Shown here piece after piece: positions 15,060-24,263 of a stretch of 47,627 nt of DNA. The translations under genes and the position numbers were made by a program. Each line of letters starts with the position of its first letter. Position 1 is the stretch's first letter. Source of the stretch: Alphaproteobacteria bacterium bin52 (lineage in GTDB: Bacteria > Pseudomonadota > Alphaproteobacteria > Thalassobaculales > Thalassobaculaceae); NCBI GenBank assembly GCA_002238645.1, contig MPMT01000037.1:1-47627 (forward strand), read 5' to 3'. The notes beneath the pieces were generated by a model. It ran no database searches. It saw only the letters and a program-made list of their open reading frames with translations, and was not told the DNA's origin.

Positions 15060-17749
15060 GCCTTCTCTCCAGTCTCGGGTTCGAGAGCCTTGCCGACGAT
15101 CTCGCCGACATCGCCCGACAGGTTCCGGGTTGCCAGGATGCGCTCGAGCTCGCGGCGCATGAGGCCCTGACGCACGGCGTCGTGCCGCCGCCAGCGGACC
15201 AACGGCATGACCAGGCGGGCGGCCACCCGGGGATTGAAACGATCGATCTCGAGCACCCTGTCGGTCAGGAACCGGAACCCGGCCCCGTCAACGGCGTGAA
15301 ACCGGACCTGGTTGCCGGCCGCGAAACTTCCGATCAGGGAACGGACCCGGTCCGGGACCCCGGGATCGTATCCCGGATGAGACAGCAGTCCGCGGACCAC
15401 CTCGAGTGTATCCGGCAGGCTCGACGTCGCCTTGAGTGCGAACCACTTGTCAAGTTCGAGCGGCCGTGCACGCCAGCGGTCGTGGTAGTGCGCGAGTGCT
15501 GCGGTTCGCTCGGCGCAGTCGATTGTATTGAGCGCCTGCAGTGCGGCCATGGCCACGCTCATCGACTGTGCTTCCGTATACTGCGCGAGGGCGAGCCCCA
15601 GTGCCGATGCCCGTCGGGTTGCCACCAGGTAGTCGAGCACGACCGCCGCGAGCGCACGCGCACCCATGGCGGTGCTCGACAGGTCGTCAGGTGACTGGCC
15701 CGACAGCGCGCGCGCGTGTACCGCGTGCAGATCATCCCACAACGCGGTCCCGATCCCGGCCCGCAGGCGGGTCCGGGCGGCGTGGATCGCGTCGACGTCA
15801 ACGACCTCCATCTGGTTCGCGAGTTCGGTCTCACCGGGCAGCCGGACCAGTTCGGCCCTGAGCGCCGGCTCCAGCCGCTCGTCATGCAGGGCGGAGCGCA
15901 TTGCCTCGATGAAGGCCGGGTCGCCCCCGGCTTGGTCCTGTTTGCGTGTCGCATCGAGGAGCACCGCGCTGGCGCTACGCTGAAACGCGTCCCAGCGCAC
16001 GAACGGATCGGTATCGTGGCCTGCAAGGTGAAGCAGGTCCGCGCCATCGAGTTCGAGGTTCAGTTTCACCGGGGCCGAAAAACCCCGCAGCAGGGATGGA
16101 ACCGGCCGCTCCGGGATACCCTCGAAGGTGAACACGTTCTCGGCATCCAGGACTTCGAGTACACGGTCGGTGGGCGCGTCGTTTCGCGGCTCTCCGGACA
16201 GCTGCAACGGGAGCTCGCGTCCGGCACCGTCAAGCAGACCGATGCGCAGCGGGACCGGCATCGGCCGCTTGTCCGCTTGTCCGGGCGTCGCCGGGATCCG
16301 CTGCGACACCCGCAGCGTCGCCCGCTGCCGCTGCCGGTCGTGCTCGAGGACCGCCGACAGTTCGGGTGTACCGGCCTGACTGTACCACAGCTCCATGTCG
16401 CCAAGGTCGATGCCGTTCGCATCCGACATCGCGTTCACGAAGTCCTCACAGGTGACCGCTTCGCCATCATGGCGCCCGAAGTAGAGATCCATGCCCTTGC
16501 GGAACCCCTCCTCACCAAGCCGGGTATGGAGCAGGCGCACCACTTCCGCCCCCTTCTCGTACACGGTCAGGGTGTAGAAGTTGTTGATCTCGATGTAGCT
16601 GTCGGGACGAACCGGGTGAGCGGTCGGACCGGCATCCTCCTGGAACTGGTGCGCACGCAGGAAGCGCGCATCCGCTACCCGCTTCACCCCGCGGGAATGC
16701 ATGTCGGCGGTGAATTCCTGGTCCCGGAACACGGTCAGCCCTTCCTTCAGACTGAGCTGGAACCAGTCCCTGCAGGTGACCCGGTTGCCGGTCCAGTTGT
16801 GGAAGTACTCGTGCGCCACCACCTCCTCGATGCGCTGGAAATCGATATCGGTGGCGCTGTCGCGGTCGGCCAGCACCAGCTTGCTGTTGAAGATGTTCAG
16901 ACCCTTGTTCTCCATCGCTCCCATGTTGAAGTGGCTGACCGCCACGATCATGAAGAGATCGAGATCATACTCGAGGCCGAAGCGCTCCTCGTCCCAGGCC
17001 ATTGCCGACTTCAGCGCCCGCATCGCGTGGTCGCACCGGGTCTCGTCACCGTGCTCGACATAGATCCGCAGGGCGACGTCGCGTCCCGACCGGGTGACAT
17101 GGCGATCTTCGACGCAGGCAAGATCTCCCGCCACCATTGCGAACAGGTAGGACGGTTTCGGCCAAGGGTCATGCCAGGTGGCGCTGTGGCGACCACCGGC
17201 AAGATTGCGGGTCTCGACCAGGTTGCCATTCGACAGCAGGACCGGATACAGGCCCTGGTCTGCCACGATGGTGATCCGGTAGACCGACAGGATGTCGGGC
17301 CGGTCCGGAAACGGCGTGATCCGGCGGAAGCCCTCGGCCTCGCACTGGGTGCAGTAGATACCGTTCGACAGGTACAGGCCCTCGAGCACCGTATTGTCGG
17401 CGGGTCGTGTCCGGCTCGTCACCACAAGGGTGAAGGTCTCCCCGACGCCGGCAATCTCGAACCCCGGTTCGGGCCGTCCGGGGACCGGCAGTTGCCGGCC
17501 GTCGAGCTCCAGGTCAAGAACCTCGAGATCCTGCGCGTCAAGGACGAGGACATCATCGGCCTGCGCGCCGTTTCCTGCCTGCACATGCGGATTGCGCCGG
17601 CCCGCCAGCGTGGCGGTAACCGTTGCCCACTCGTCGGCGAGATCAATGACGAGGTCGACGGTGTCGACGAGAAATTGCGGCGGGCGATACTCCCCGAGCC
17701 GCTTCGGTTCGGCCGGTTCTTTGGAACCTGGTGTGGAAACCTCGGTCAT
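15056..17749 (-). CDS. pepN: Aminopeptidase N
   Basis: An 897-residue zinc metallopeptidase of the M1 family, full length compared with E. coli PepN (about 870). It removes N-terminal residues from cytoplasmic peptides. The exopeptidase motif is NMGAMENKGLNIFN, and the zinc site is VVAHEYFHNWTGNRVTCRDW with the third ligand in LKEGLTVFRDQEF. The C-terminal half (DUF3458-type Ig and helical domains) is complete. It is the first gene of a chain in which each stop overlaps the next start: racemase, deacetylase-like, hydroxylase, DUF2783. Such a chain is unusual for a housekeeping peptidase. Confidence 0.95.
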   Translation of the reverse strand: MTEVSTPGSKEPAEPKRLGEYRPPQFLVDTVDLVIDLADEWATVTATLAGRRNPHVQAGNGAQADDVLVLDAQDLEVLDLELDGRQLPVPGRPEPGFEIAGVGETFTLVVTSRTRPADNTVLEGLYLSNGIYCTQCEAEGFRRITPFPDRPDILSVYRITIVADQGLYPVLLSNGNLVETRNLAGGRHSATWHDPWPKPSYLFAMVAGDLACVEDRHVTRSGRDVALRIYVEHGDETRCDHAMRALKSAMAWDEERFGLEYDLDLFMIVAVSHFNMGAMENKGLNIFNSKLVLADRDSATDIDFQRIEEVVAHEYFHNWTGNRVTCRDWFQLSLKEGLTVFRDQEFTADMHSRGVKRVADARFLRAHQFQEDAGPTAHPVRPDSYIEINNFYTLTVYEKGAEVVRLLHTRLGEEGFRKGMDLYFGRHDGEAVTCEDFVNAMSDANGIDLGDMELWYSQAGTPELSAVLEHDRQRQRATLRVSQRIPATPGQADKRPMPVPLRIGLLDGAGRELPLQLSGEPRNDAPTDRVLEVLDAENVFTFEGIPERPVPSLLRGFSAPVKLNLELDGADLLHLAGHDTDPFVRWDAFQRSASAVLLDATRKQDQAGGDPAFIEAMRSALHDERLEPALRAELVRLPGETELANQMEVVDVDAIHAARTRLRAGIGTALWDDLHAVHARALSGQSPDDLSSTAMGARALAAVVLDYLVATRRASALGLALAQYTEAQSMSVAMAALQALNTIDCAERTAALAHYHDRWRARPLELDKWFALKATSSLPDTLEVVRGLLSHPGYDPGVPDRVRSLIGSFAAGNQVRFHAVDGAGFRFLTDRVLEIDRFNPRVAARLVMPLVRWRRHDAVRQGLMRRELERILATRNLSGDVGEIVGKALEPETGEKA

Positions 17750-17882
17750 GGCACCCGATCCGGCCCCTGGTGATCCTGGATGGCCGAAGCTGGCAGGGGA
17801 CCGGGCGGACTGTCAACATCGGGAACCGGCGGAAGCAGGACCGGGTTTGGGTCGCCGGCCCGACGCGCGCCGAATCCCGCCG

Positions 17883-18269
17883 TCAGGCGGTCGAGCTGCG
17901 CAGCGGCTGGACGTTGTACGCCTGCTCGCAGTGTTCCTGGCAGTACGGGCGCCCGTCGCTCACCGGTGCTCCGCAGAACCTGAACCCGGAACTCTGCGGA
18001 TCGCCGATCGGCCAGCTACACCGCGTCGTCGCCCACTGCGCCGCAACCTCCTGCAAGGCGCGGCGCCGTCCCTTGACGGCCGGAGCCGCCACCTCGGGGA
18101 TGGGAGAGCGCCGTCGCGGCAAGCCCAGGCGCTGAGCCTTGCCCACAACGGCGTTGCGGGTCACGCCAAGCGCCCGGCCGATCTGGGTGACCGACACACC
18201 TTCGGTCCAGAGTTCCCTGAGCCTGGCCAACCGATCCTCGTTCCACGTACCAGGTGGCTGTACGGACAT
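17883..18269 (-). CDS. gcrA: GcrA cell-cycle regulator
   Basis: A 128-residue transcription factor confined to alphaproteobacteria. It binds sigma-70 RNA polymerase and stimulates promoters carrying GANTC sites methylated by CcrM. The N-terminal helix-turn-helix is WNEDRLARLRELWTEGVSVT followed by GVTRNAVVGKAQRLGLPRR. The C-terminal sigma-binding part carries the family block CSWPIGDP, FCGAPV, GRPYCQEHC. The middle linker is shorter than in Caulobacter GcrA (about 170 residues). The ATG at 18269 follows GGGAGGAG, so it is preferred over a longer in-frame start. A single GANTC (18271-18275) lies right beside the start. A promoter with a palindrome lies about 30-65 bp upstream. Confidence 0.93.
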   Translation of the reverse strand: MSVQPPGTWNEDRLARLRELWTEGVSVTQIGRALGVTRNAVVGKAQRLGLPRRRSPIPEVAAPAVKGRRRALQEVAAQWATTRCSWPIGDPQSSGFRFCGAPVSDGRPYCQEHCEQAYNVQPLRSSTA

Positions 18270-18296
18270 CGACTCCTCCCGAGTTCCCAGGACACC

Positions 18297-18333
18297 CCTA
18301 CATTTTGTAGGCTGGCGTCTGCAGGTTACCCAA
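18297..18333 (-). promoter_or_regulatory. Probable gcrA promoter with overlapping palindrome
   Basis: On the minus strand a -35-like TTGGGT (18333-18328) is followed after 18 bp by TACAAA (18309-18304). The palindrome CCTACA-TTT-TGTAGG (18297-18311) covers the -10 element. A factor bound there would block the polymerase, so it is a candidate operator. It was read by eye; there is no experimental support. Confidence 0.4.
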
Positions 18334-18383
18334 TGTTGATGGAGCGCCGCAACAGAAATCATCCCGTGCCACGACCGCCGGTG

Positions 18384-19577
18384 TCAGTTCCTGGTCCTGA
18401 TCGCGATCGCCAGCAACAGCGCCAGCCCTGTTGCGGACATCAGCAGCAGGGCCGTCGGCGGGCCCAGCCAGTCGGACAACAGGCCGAGGGTCAGGAGCCC
18501 CACCGGCGAACAGCCGATGCAGACCGACAACAGCCCCATCAGCCGGCCACGGAGTTCCTGGGGGGCCAGGCTCAGCACCAGGGTGCTCTGCATGCTGCCG
18601 AAACCGGCCATGCCGAGACCGGCGCCAAAGAGCAGTGCCACGGCGAGCCAGTAGAACGGAGCCAGCGACAGGCAGATCACACCGGTCATGAAGACGATCG
18701 ATCCGCCGACGAACAGCGGGGCATACCAGCGCGGACGCACGACAAGCGAGATCGCCAGCGCACCGATGAAGGCGCCCGCGCCCTCGACTGCCAACAGCAG
18801 GCCGATCAGGGCCGGTTCGACCTGGTAGCGCGCCCGGCCGAGTACCGGGATCATGGCGGCATACGGAAAACCGAACACGTTGAGCACGATGGTGAAGAGA
18901 TAGATCCTGAGCAGGTCACGCGACCCCATCACCACGTCGACCGTGCGGCGCAGGTCGCGCAGGAACGAACCGGACGCCGCCGCCATCGGCGTCGGGCCGA
19001 CCGTCAGCGAGAGAGCCACGACGACGCAGGCGGCGTGCGCAGCCAGCGAGAACAGGAACGCGCCCTCCAGACCCAGCAGTCCGTACAGGATGCCGCCGCT
19101 GAGCGGCCCGGCCATGCGGGTGGCATTGTTGGTGGCCGAGTCGAAGGACACGCCGGCACCGAGCCGCTCGGGGCCGCAGAATTCGCCGAGCAGCGTTCGC
19201 CGCGCCGGGAAGTCCATGGTCCAGCAGGTTCCGCTGACAAACGCGCAGGCCACCATGTGCCAGAGTTCGATAGACCCGGTCCAGGCAAGCGCACACATGG
19301 TGCTCGAGGAAAGGGTGGTTACTGCGAAGGCGGTGGCAAGCAGTCGGCCGCGGTTCACCCGTTCGGCAAGCTGGCCGGTCACCGAGCCGAACAGCGCCAG
19401 CGGAACCTGTCGAACCACGGTTATCACCGCCACCTGCAGCGCTGAACCGGTGGTCTCGAACACGAAGATCCCGACCGCAAGCACCTCGAGCCAGCGCATG
19501 GTGTTGCCGAGCAGGCCGATCAACCAGATCCGGGCGTAGGCACCGTCACGCAGCAGGGACAGCAGCGGACCCGACAC
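18384..19577 (-). CDS. MFS transporter, EntS-like exporter type
   Basis: A 397-residue inner-membrane protein with about 12 hydrophobic segments of the MFS_3 type (enterobactin exporter-like). The opening SLLRDGAYARIWLIGLLGNT and the block MDFPARRTLLGEFCGPERLG after the fourth segment are typical of this branch, whose members export siderophores or drugs by proton antiport. No siderophore genes are in the window, so the substrate is unknown. The start is a GTG at 19577 preceded by GGCGGGGTGA. The gene diverges from the asparaginase-like gene across 255 bp that probably hold both promoters. Confidence 0.82.
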   Translation of the reverse strand: MSGPLLSLLRDGAYARIWLIGLLGNTMRWLEVLAVGIFVFETTGSALQVAVITVVRQVPLALFGSVTGQLAERVNRGRLLATAFAVTTLSSSTMCALAWTGSIELWHMVACAFVSGTCWTMDFPARRTLLGEFCGPERLGAGVSFDSATNNATRMAGPLSGGILYGLLGLEGAFLFSLAAHAACVVVALSLTVGPTPMAAASGSFLRDLRRTVDVVMGSRDLLRIYLFTIVLNVFGFPYAAMIPVLGRARYQVEPALIGLLLAVEGAGAFIGALAISLVVRPRWYAPLFVGGSIVFMTGVICLSLAPFYWLAVALLFGAGLGMAGFGSMQSTLVLSLAPQELRGRLMGLLSVCIGCSPVGLLTLGLLSDWLGPPTALLLMSATGLALLLAIAIRTRN

Positions 19578-19832
19578 GCTCGCGTCACCCCGCCGCCACG
19601 CGGGCGGATCCCGGGAGCTTCGCCGACATCAAGGCGGGGCGGATCCTGTTCATGGCTTTCGCCGGCGTCACCGGTTGTGGGGGCACGGGAGGGGACCTGT
19701 AACAACGTTCGCCACAATCTGCATGCCGTCAAGCATCCGGCCGCAATCATCCGCCGGCTTCAGCGCCTTGTTTCGTGCATGCCACATCGGAGAAGATGCG
19801 GACCAACCGCCACCGGTCCGGAGACCGCCACC

Positions 19833-20840
19833 ATGAGCGACAGCAGACCCCGTGTCCTTTTCTTCGGGACCGGCGGCACCATTTCCTATGCTGGCAGGGA
19901 CAGTCTGGACCTGTGGGAATACATGGACTACGGACGCCGCATGCCGGTCGCGGAGATCCTTTCGCTGTTTCCGGAAGTGGAAGCGGCGGCCAACATCATC
20001 CCGGTCGACGTGCGCCAGGTCTCCAGTTCCGGCATCACACCGGATGACTGGCTGGCACTCGTAGACGCCGTACATCGCTCGGTGGCCGCCACCCCGGACG
20101 TCGATGGCGTGGTGATCACCCACGGGACCGCGACGCTGGAGGAAACCGCCTACTTCCTGTCGCTTGCGCTCAAGGTCGACCTGCCGGTGGTGATGGTCGG
20201 CGCCCAGAGACCGAGCTCGGGGTTTGCGACCGACGCCGGGTCGAACCTGCTCTGCGCACTGCGTGTCGCCTCGGCGCCACAGACACGGGGGCTCGGAGTC
20301 CTCGTGGTCCTGAACGAGGAAATCCATGCCGCCCGCGAGGTGACCAAGACCTCGACCCTGCGGCTGGAGACCTTCCGCGCTCCGGATATCGGAATGCTCG
20401 GCTACGCCGACCCCGACGGAACGGTCGCCATTTATCGCCAGCCGGTCCGACCCTGCTGCCGCGACACCGAGTTCGATGTTGCCGGGATCGGCACACTGCC
20501 GCGGGTCGACATCGCGCTCAGCTACGCCGGCGCGGACGATGCGGCCATTTCGGGTTTCGTCAACGCGGGCGCACGGGCGATCGTCTGCGCCACCCTCGCC
20601 CCCGGCCTGCCGACGCCCGCTCAGGAACAGGCGCTCGGTACGGCCGTCGCCCGGGGTATTCCTGTGATCTACAGCAGCCGGGCCGGAAGCGGGCGGGTGC
20701 TGCGCCGTGGATCGATGCGCAAGGCGGGCGTCATCGCGGCCGACAATCTCAATCCGCAGAAGGCGCGGGTTCTTGCCATGCTGGCACTCACCCGCACCAG
20801 CGATCCCGACGAGATCCAGCGGATGTTCGACACTTACTGA
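19833..20840 (+). CDS. L-asparaginase-family amidohydrolase with altered active site
   Basis: A 335-residue protein of the bacterial type I/II asparaginase fold, which hydrolyses asparagine or related amides through a threonine nucleophile. The first catalytic Thr is in FFGTGGTISYAG (about residues 10-21), and the lysine is in REVTKTSTLRLETF. In the second block the usual HGTDTMEET reads HGTATLEETAYFL, so the catalytic Asp is Ala. The substitution may mark a subfamily with another substrate or low activity. There is no signal peptide. The ATG at 19833 is preferred over an upstream ATG because the family homology begins there. The 2-hydroxyacid dehydrogenase gene follows 82 bp later. Confidence 0.85.
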   Translation: MSDSRPRVLFFGTGGTISYAGRDSLDLWEYMDYGRRMPVAEILSLFPEVEAAANIIPVDVRQVSSSGITPDDWLALVDAVHRSVAATPDVDGVVITHGTATLEETAYFLSLALKVDLPVVMVGAQRPSSGFATDAGSNLLCALRVASAPQTRGLGVLVVLNEEIHAAREVTKTSTLRLETFRAPDIGMLGYADPDGTVAIYRQPVRPCCRDTEFDVAGIGTLPRVDIALSYAGADDAAISGFVNAGARAIVCATLAPGLPTPAQEQALGTAVARGIPVIYSSRAGSGRVLRRGSMRKAGVIAADNLNPQKARVLAMLALTRTSDPDEIQRMFDTY

Positions 20841-20922
20841 GGGCCACTGCACCGCGACGGACGGCTGTTCCTGGTCCTCGGGCAGTCCCCTTGTCCGGCG
20901 CGCAACCCCGGAGTGACATGGC

Positions 20923-21969
20923 ATGAAGGGCAGCATCCTTTCCCTTGTGCGGCTCGCGCCGCGGGACCGGGAGGCAATCGGCAGGATCGATCCCGGGTTG
21001 CGGCTCGTGGAGGCTTCCGGCTGGTTCGACGGTGAAATGCGGGAAACCTGGCCCGCATTCACCACCGACCGCTACCTCGCCCCGGACTCGACCGGCCGCG
21101 GCACGCGCGAGGAACGAGACCGGCTGCTCGCCGATGCCGAGGTCATGCTGGTCGGGTTTCCGTTTCCCGTCGACCTGCGCGCCCGCGCCGCCGGGCTGGC
21201 CTGGGTGCACCAGCGTCCCGCCGGTTCCTCGAACATGCGCCACGGCGACCTCTGGCAATCCGACGTCACTGTCACCTCGTCGCGCGGCCACGCCCACAAC
21301 CTTCCCATTGCCGAGTACGTGCTCGCCGGAATGCTGCATTTCCTCAAGGGTCTTCACATTTCCTCGACTGAGCGGGAGGCGGGCGGGTTCAACGCTCGCG
21401 GCTACCCCGGTCTGCAGGTCGCGGGCAGGACAATGTGCGTCATCGGGGTCGGCGGCATCGGCCGCGAGGTCGGTCGGCTCGCCGCCGCCCTGGCGATGAG
21501 GGTGACGGGGGTAAAGCGCGTTCCCGGTCCACCCGATCCCGCTTTCGACCGCGTGACCGGACCGGACGAGCTGCACGAGATACTCGGCCAGGCCGACGTC
21601 ATCGCACTGTGCTGCCAGTGGACCCCGCAGACGCACAGGATGATCAACGCCGCCGCCTTCGCCGCCATGAAGCCCGGAGCGCTGCTGATCAACGTGGCGC
21701 GCGGCGAGATCATAGACGAGGAGGCGCTGTGCGGAGCGCTTGCCGCCGGCACGCTCGGCGGTGTCGTGCTCGACGTCTATGACGGCGAATTCGAACGGCC
21801 GCCGGACCCGCGGCTGTGGTCGGACGAGCGCGTGGTGATCACGCCTCACATCTCGGCGAAGTCGGACGTCAACACCCACAGGGGAACAGCGCTGTTCCTC
21901 GAGAACCTGCGCCTGTACCTCGCCGGGCACCCGCTGAAGAACGTCATATCCTGGGAACAGGGGTACTGA
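20923..21969 (+). CDS. D-isomer-specific 2-hydroxyacid dehydrogenase
   Basis: A 348-residue NAD(P)-dependent oxidoreductase that interconverts a D-2-hydroxyacid and a 2-oxoacid. The nucleotide-binding motif is CVIGVGGIGREVGRLAAALA. The catalytic Arg is in LLINVARGEIIDEEAL, the Glu in DVYDGEFERPPDP and the His in VVITPHISAKSD. The N-terminal 100 residues diverge from common family members (glyoxylate, phosphoglycerate), so the substrate cannot be named. It lies between the asparaginase-like gene and a ROK kinase gene on the same strand, with gaps of about 80 bp each, so co-transcription is likely. A role in sugar-acid or amino-acid-derived hydroxyacid turnover is inference. Confidence 0.85.
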   Translation: MKGSILSLVRLAPRDREAIGRIDPGLRLVEASGWFDGEMRETWPAFTTDRYLAPDSTGRGTREERDRLLADAEVMLVGFPFPVDLRARAAGLAWVHQRPAGSSNMRHGDLWQSDVTVTSSRGHAHNLPIAEYVLAGMLHFLKGLHISSTEREAGGFNARGYPGLQVAGRTMCVIGVGGIGREVGRLAAALAMRVTGVKRVPGPPDPAFDRVTGPDELHEILGQADVIALCCQWTPQTHRMINAAAFAAMKPGALLINVARGEIIDEEALCGALAAGTLGGVVLDVYDGEFERPPDPRLWSDERVVITPHISAKSDVNTHRGTALFLENLRLYLAGHPLKNVISWEQGY

Positions 21970-22048
21970 GGCGCGGTGGCGCCCGGCGGGCGGCCCCTGT
22001 AGCATGGGGAACCTGCGGACTGTTCCGTGCACGGCGCCGGTGGGAACC

Positions 22049-22975
22049 ATGACCGACGGCTTCCGCATCGGAATTGACCTCGGCGGGACCAAGATCGAAT
22101 GCGTGGTCATGGACCCGGCGGGATCCGTTTGCTGGCGCCGGCGGACCCGCACGCCACGAGGGGACTACGACGAGACCATCGCTGCCCTGGCGCGGCTGGT
22201 CACCACCGCGCATGGGGCCGCTGGCAATCCGGCACCGGTCGGGATCGGTATTCCCGGCTCCGTTTCGGCCCGTACCGGGCTGGTCAAGCACAGTAACGCA
22301 ACCTGGCTGATCGGCAGACCGCTGCAGCAGGACATCGAGGCCGCGCTCGGCGTGCCGGTGTGGATCGAGAACGACGCGAACTGTCTCGCGGTCTCGGAGG
22401 CAGCCGACGGAGCCGGAAACGGCGACAGCGTGATCCTTGCCGTCGTGCTCGGAACCGGCATCGGCGCCGGCCTGGTGGTGAACGGCCACCCGGTGTCCGG
22501 CGCCAATGCCATTGCCGGCGAATGGGGGCACAATCCCCTGCCCTGGCCCAGGGACAGCGAACGATCCGGCGATCCCTGCTACTGCGGCCTGTCCGGTTGC
22601 CTGGAGACCTGGCTGTCGGGTCCGGCACTCGAGCGCCTGCATGGCCGCGAGACCGGGCAGACACTCGAGCCCCGGGAGATCGCCCGGCGTGCCGGCGCCG
22701 GCGACCCTGCCGCCTCGCGAACCCTGGATGCCTGGACCGAACGGCTCGCGCGCGGCCTCGCCACGGTGATCAACCTGCTCGACCCCGACGTGATCGTGGT
22801 CGGCGGCGGCCTGTCGAACATCGGCCAGCTGTACACCGACGTCCCGAAGCACTGGCAGCGGTACGTGTTCTCGGACGAGATCCGGACCAGGCTGGTGGCA
22901 GCGGCGCACGGAGATGCGAGCGGCGTGCGCGGCGCCGCCTGGCTGTGGCCGCGTCATCCCGACAGGTCGGGATGA
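22049..22975 (+). CDS. ROK-family sugar kinase
   Basis: A 308-residue cytoplasmic kinase of the ROK family (fructokinase, mannokinase or N-acetylglucosamine kinase type). The phosphate-binding start is RIGIDLGGTKIECVVMD and the catalytic Asp is in VWIENDANCLAVSE. The zinc site is complete: the His in GEWGHNPLPWP and the cysteines in CYCGLSGCLETWLSG. The ATG at 22049 is chosen because an earlier ATG adds 15 residues that precede the conserved beta strand. The stop overlaps the dinB start (ATGA). Substrate is most likely fructose, mannose or GlcNAc; the sequence does not decide. Confidence 0.88.
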   Translation: MTDGFRIGIDLGGTKIECVVMDPAGSVCWRRRTRTPRGDYDETIAALARLVTTAHGAAGNPAPVGIGIPGSVSARTGLVKHSNATWLIGRPLQQDIEAALGVPVWIENDANCLAVSEAADGAGNGDSVILAVVLGTGIGAGLVVNGHPVSGANAIAGEWGHNPLPWPRDSERSGDPCYCGLSGCLETWLSGPALERLHGRETGQTLEPREIARRAGAGDPAASRTLDAWTERLARGLATVINLLDPDVIVVGGGLSNIGQLYTDVPKHWQRYVFSDEIRTRLVAAAHGDASGVRGAAWLWPRHPDRSG

Positions 22976-24237
22976 CATCCCGGGGCCTGTGCCGGGACTG
23001 CTTCGAATGGTCGCACGGTTTCGATGCGTGTCCGGACTGCGGATCGCCGCGGATGATCCGCCACCGGGAACTCTCCGAACTCGCCATCGCCCACCTCGAC
23101 TGCGACGCCTTCTACGCCAGTGTCGAGAAACGTGACGATCCGCAGCTGGTTTCCCGGCCGGTCATCGTTGGTGGCAGCACACGCGGCGTGGTGTCGACCG
23201 CGTGTTACATCGCCCGCATCCGTGGCGTGCACTCCGCGATGCCGATGACGCGGGCACTCGCCGCCTGTCCGGACGCGGTGGTCCTGAGACCGGACATGGA
23301 ACGCTATGCCGCTGTCGGGCGACAGATCCGGGAGATCATGCGCGAGACCGCACCCCTGGTCGAACCGCTGTCGATCGACGAGGCGTTCCTCGACCTGGGC
23401 GGGACCGAACTGCTGCACCGCAGCTGTCCCGCCGAAACCCTGGCCCGGCTCGCCGCACGCATCGAGAGCGAGATCGGCGTCAGCGTTTCGATCGGTCTCA
23501 GCTGCAACAAGTTCCTCGCCAAGGTGGCATCCGACCTCAACAAGCCGCGGGGCATGAGCGTCATCGGGCAGGCCGAGGCTCCCGCCAGGCTGGCGCCGAT
23601 GCCTGTCTCGGTGATCTGGGGTGTCGGCCGGCAGCTTGACCGCGCGTTACGCCGGTCCGGGATTTCGACCGTGGGTGATCTGCAGAAGGTTCCCGAGGCC
23701 GAACTGGCCCGGCGCTACGGAGCCATCGGCTCCCGGCTCGCGGCCTGTGCGTGGGGCCGCGACGACCGCACGGTCGATCCCTCCCGCGAGAGCATCAGCA
23801 TCTCCAGTGAAACCACCTTCCAGACCGACCTGCGCGAGCCGGAGCTGCTGGTTCCCGTTCTCTGGTCGCAGTGCGAGACCGTCTCCCGGCGTCTGAAGGA
23901 GGCGTCCAAGGCCGGCCGGGTGGTGATGCTCAAGCTGCGGACATCGACTTTCCGCACCGTATCGCGCCGCACCACCCTCACCTCTCCCACCCAGCTGGCC
24001 GACACGCTGTTCAGGGCCGCCCGGCCCCTGCTCGAACGCGAGACGAACGGGCGGAGTTTCCGGCTGCTCGGCGTCGGGGTCACCGGGCTCGCCAACGAGG
24101 ATGAAGCGGACCTTCCGGACCTGGCCGACCCGTCCGGACAGCGGCGCAAGCGTGCGGAACAGGCCATGGACGCGGTTCGCACCCAACAGGGGCCCGCGGC
24201 GATCATCAAGGGACGCAGCATGTCGAGGAACGACTGA
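22972..24237 (+). CDS. dinB: DNA polymerase IV (Y-family)
   Basis: A 421-residue error-prone translesion polymerase. The N-terminus carries two CxxC pairs (CRDCFEWSHGFDACPDCG), a zinc-finger-like extension seen in many alphaproteobacterial DinB proteins. The polymerase motifs follow: HLDCDAFYASVEKRDDPQL with the first metal Asp, the steric block ACYIARIRGVHSAM, SIDEAFLDLGG with the second acidic pair, and SCNKFLAKVASDLNKP. The little-finger domain is present. The ATG overlaps the kinase stop by 4 bp, so translation is coupled. No LexA box was seen ahead of it, so regulation may follow the upstream genes. Confidence 0.93.
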   Translation: MTSRGLCRDCFEWSHGFDACPDCGSPRMIRHRELSELAIAHLDCDAFYASVEKRDDPQLVSRPVIVGGSTRGVVSTACYIARIRGVHSAMPMTRALAACPDAVVLRPDMERYAAVGRQIREIMRETAPLVEPLSIDEAFLDLGGTELLHRSCPAETLARLAARIESEIGVSVSIGLSCNKFLAKVASDLNKPRGMSVIGQAEAPARLAPMPVSVIWGVGRQLDRALRRSGISTVGDLQKVPEAELARRYGAIGSRLAACAWGRDDRTVDPSRESISISSETTFQTDLREPELLVPVLWSQCETVSRRLKEASKAGRVVMLKLRTSTFRTVSRRTTLTSPTQLADTLFRAARPLLERETNGRSFRLLGVGVTGLANEDEADLPDLADPSGQRRKRAEQAMDAVRTQQGPAAIIKGRSMSRND

Positions 24238-24263
24238 CTGGCAGTAGCGCCGGGGACACACGC

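Noticed and set aside
15716..17773. Open frame of 685 codons on the plus strand opposite pepN
   Set aside because: It is the antisense shadow of pepN in GC-rich DNA; the composition (many His, Arg, Asp, Val) fits no family and pepN is certain.
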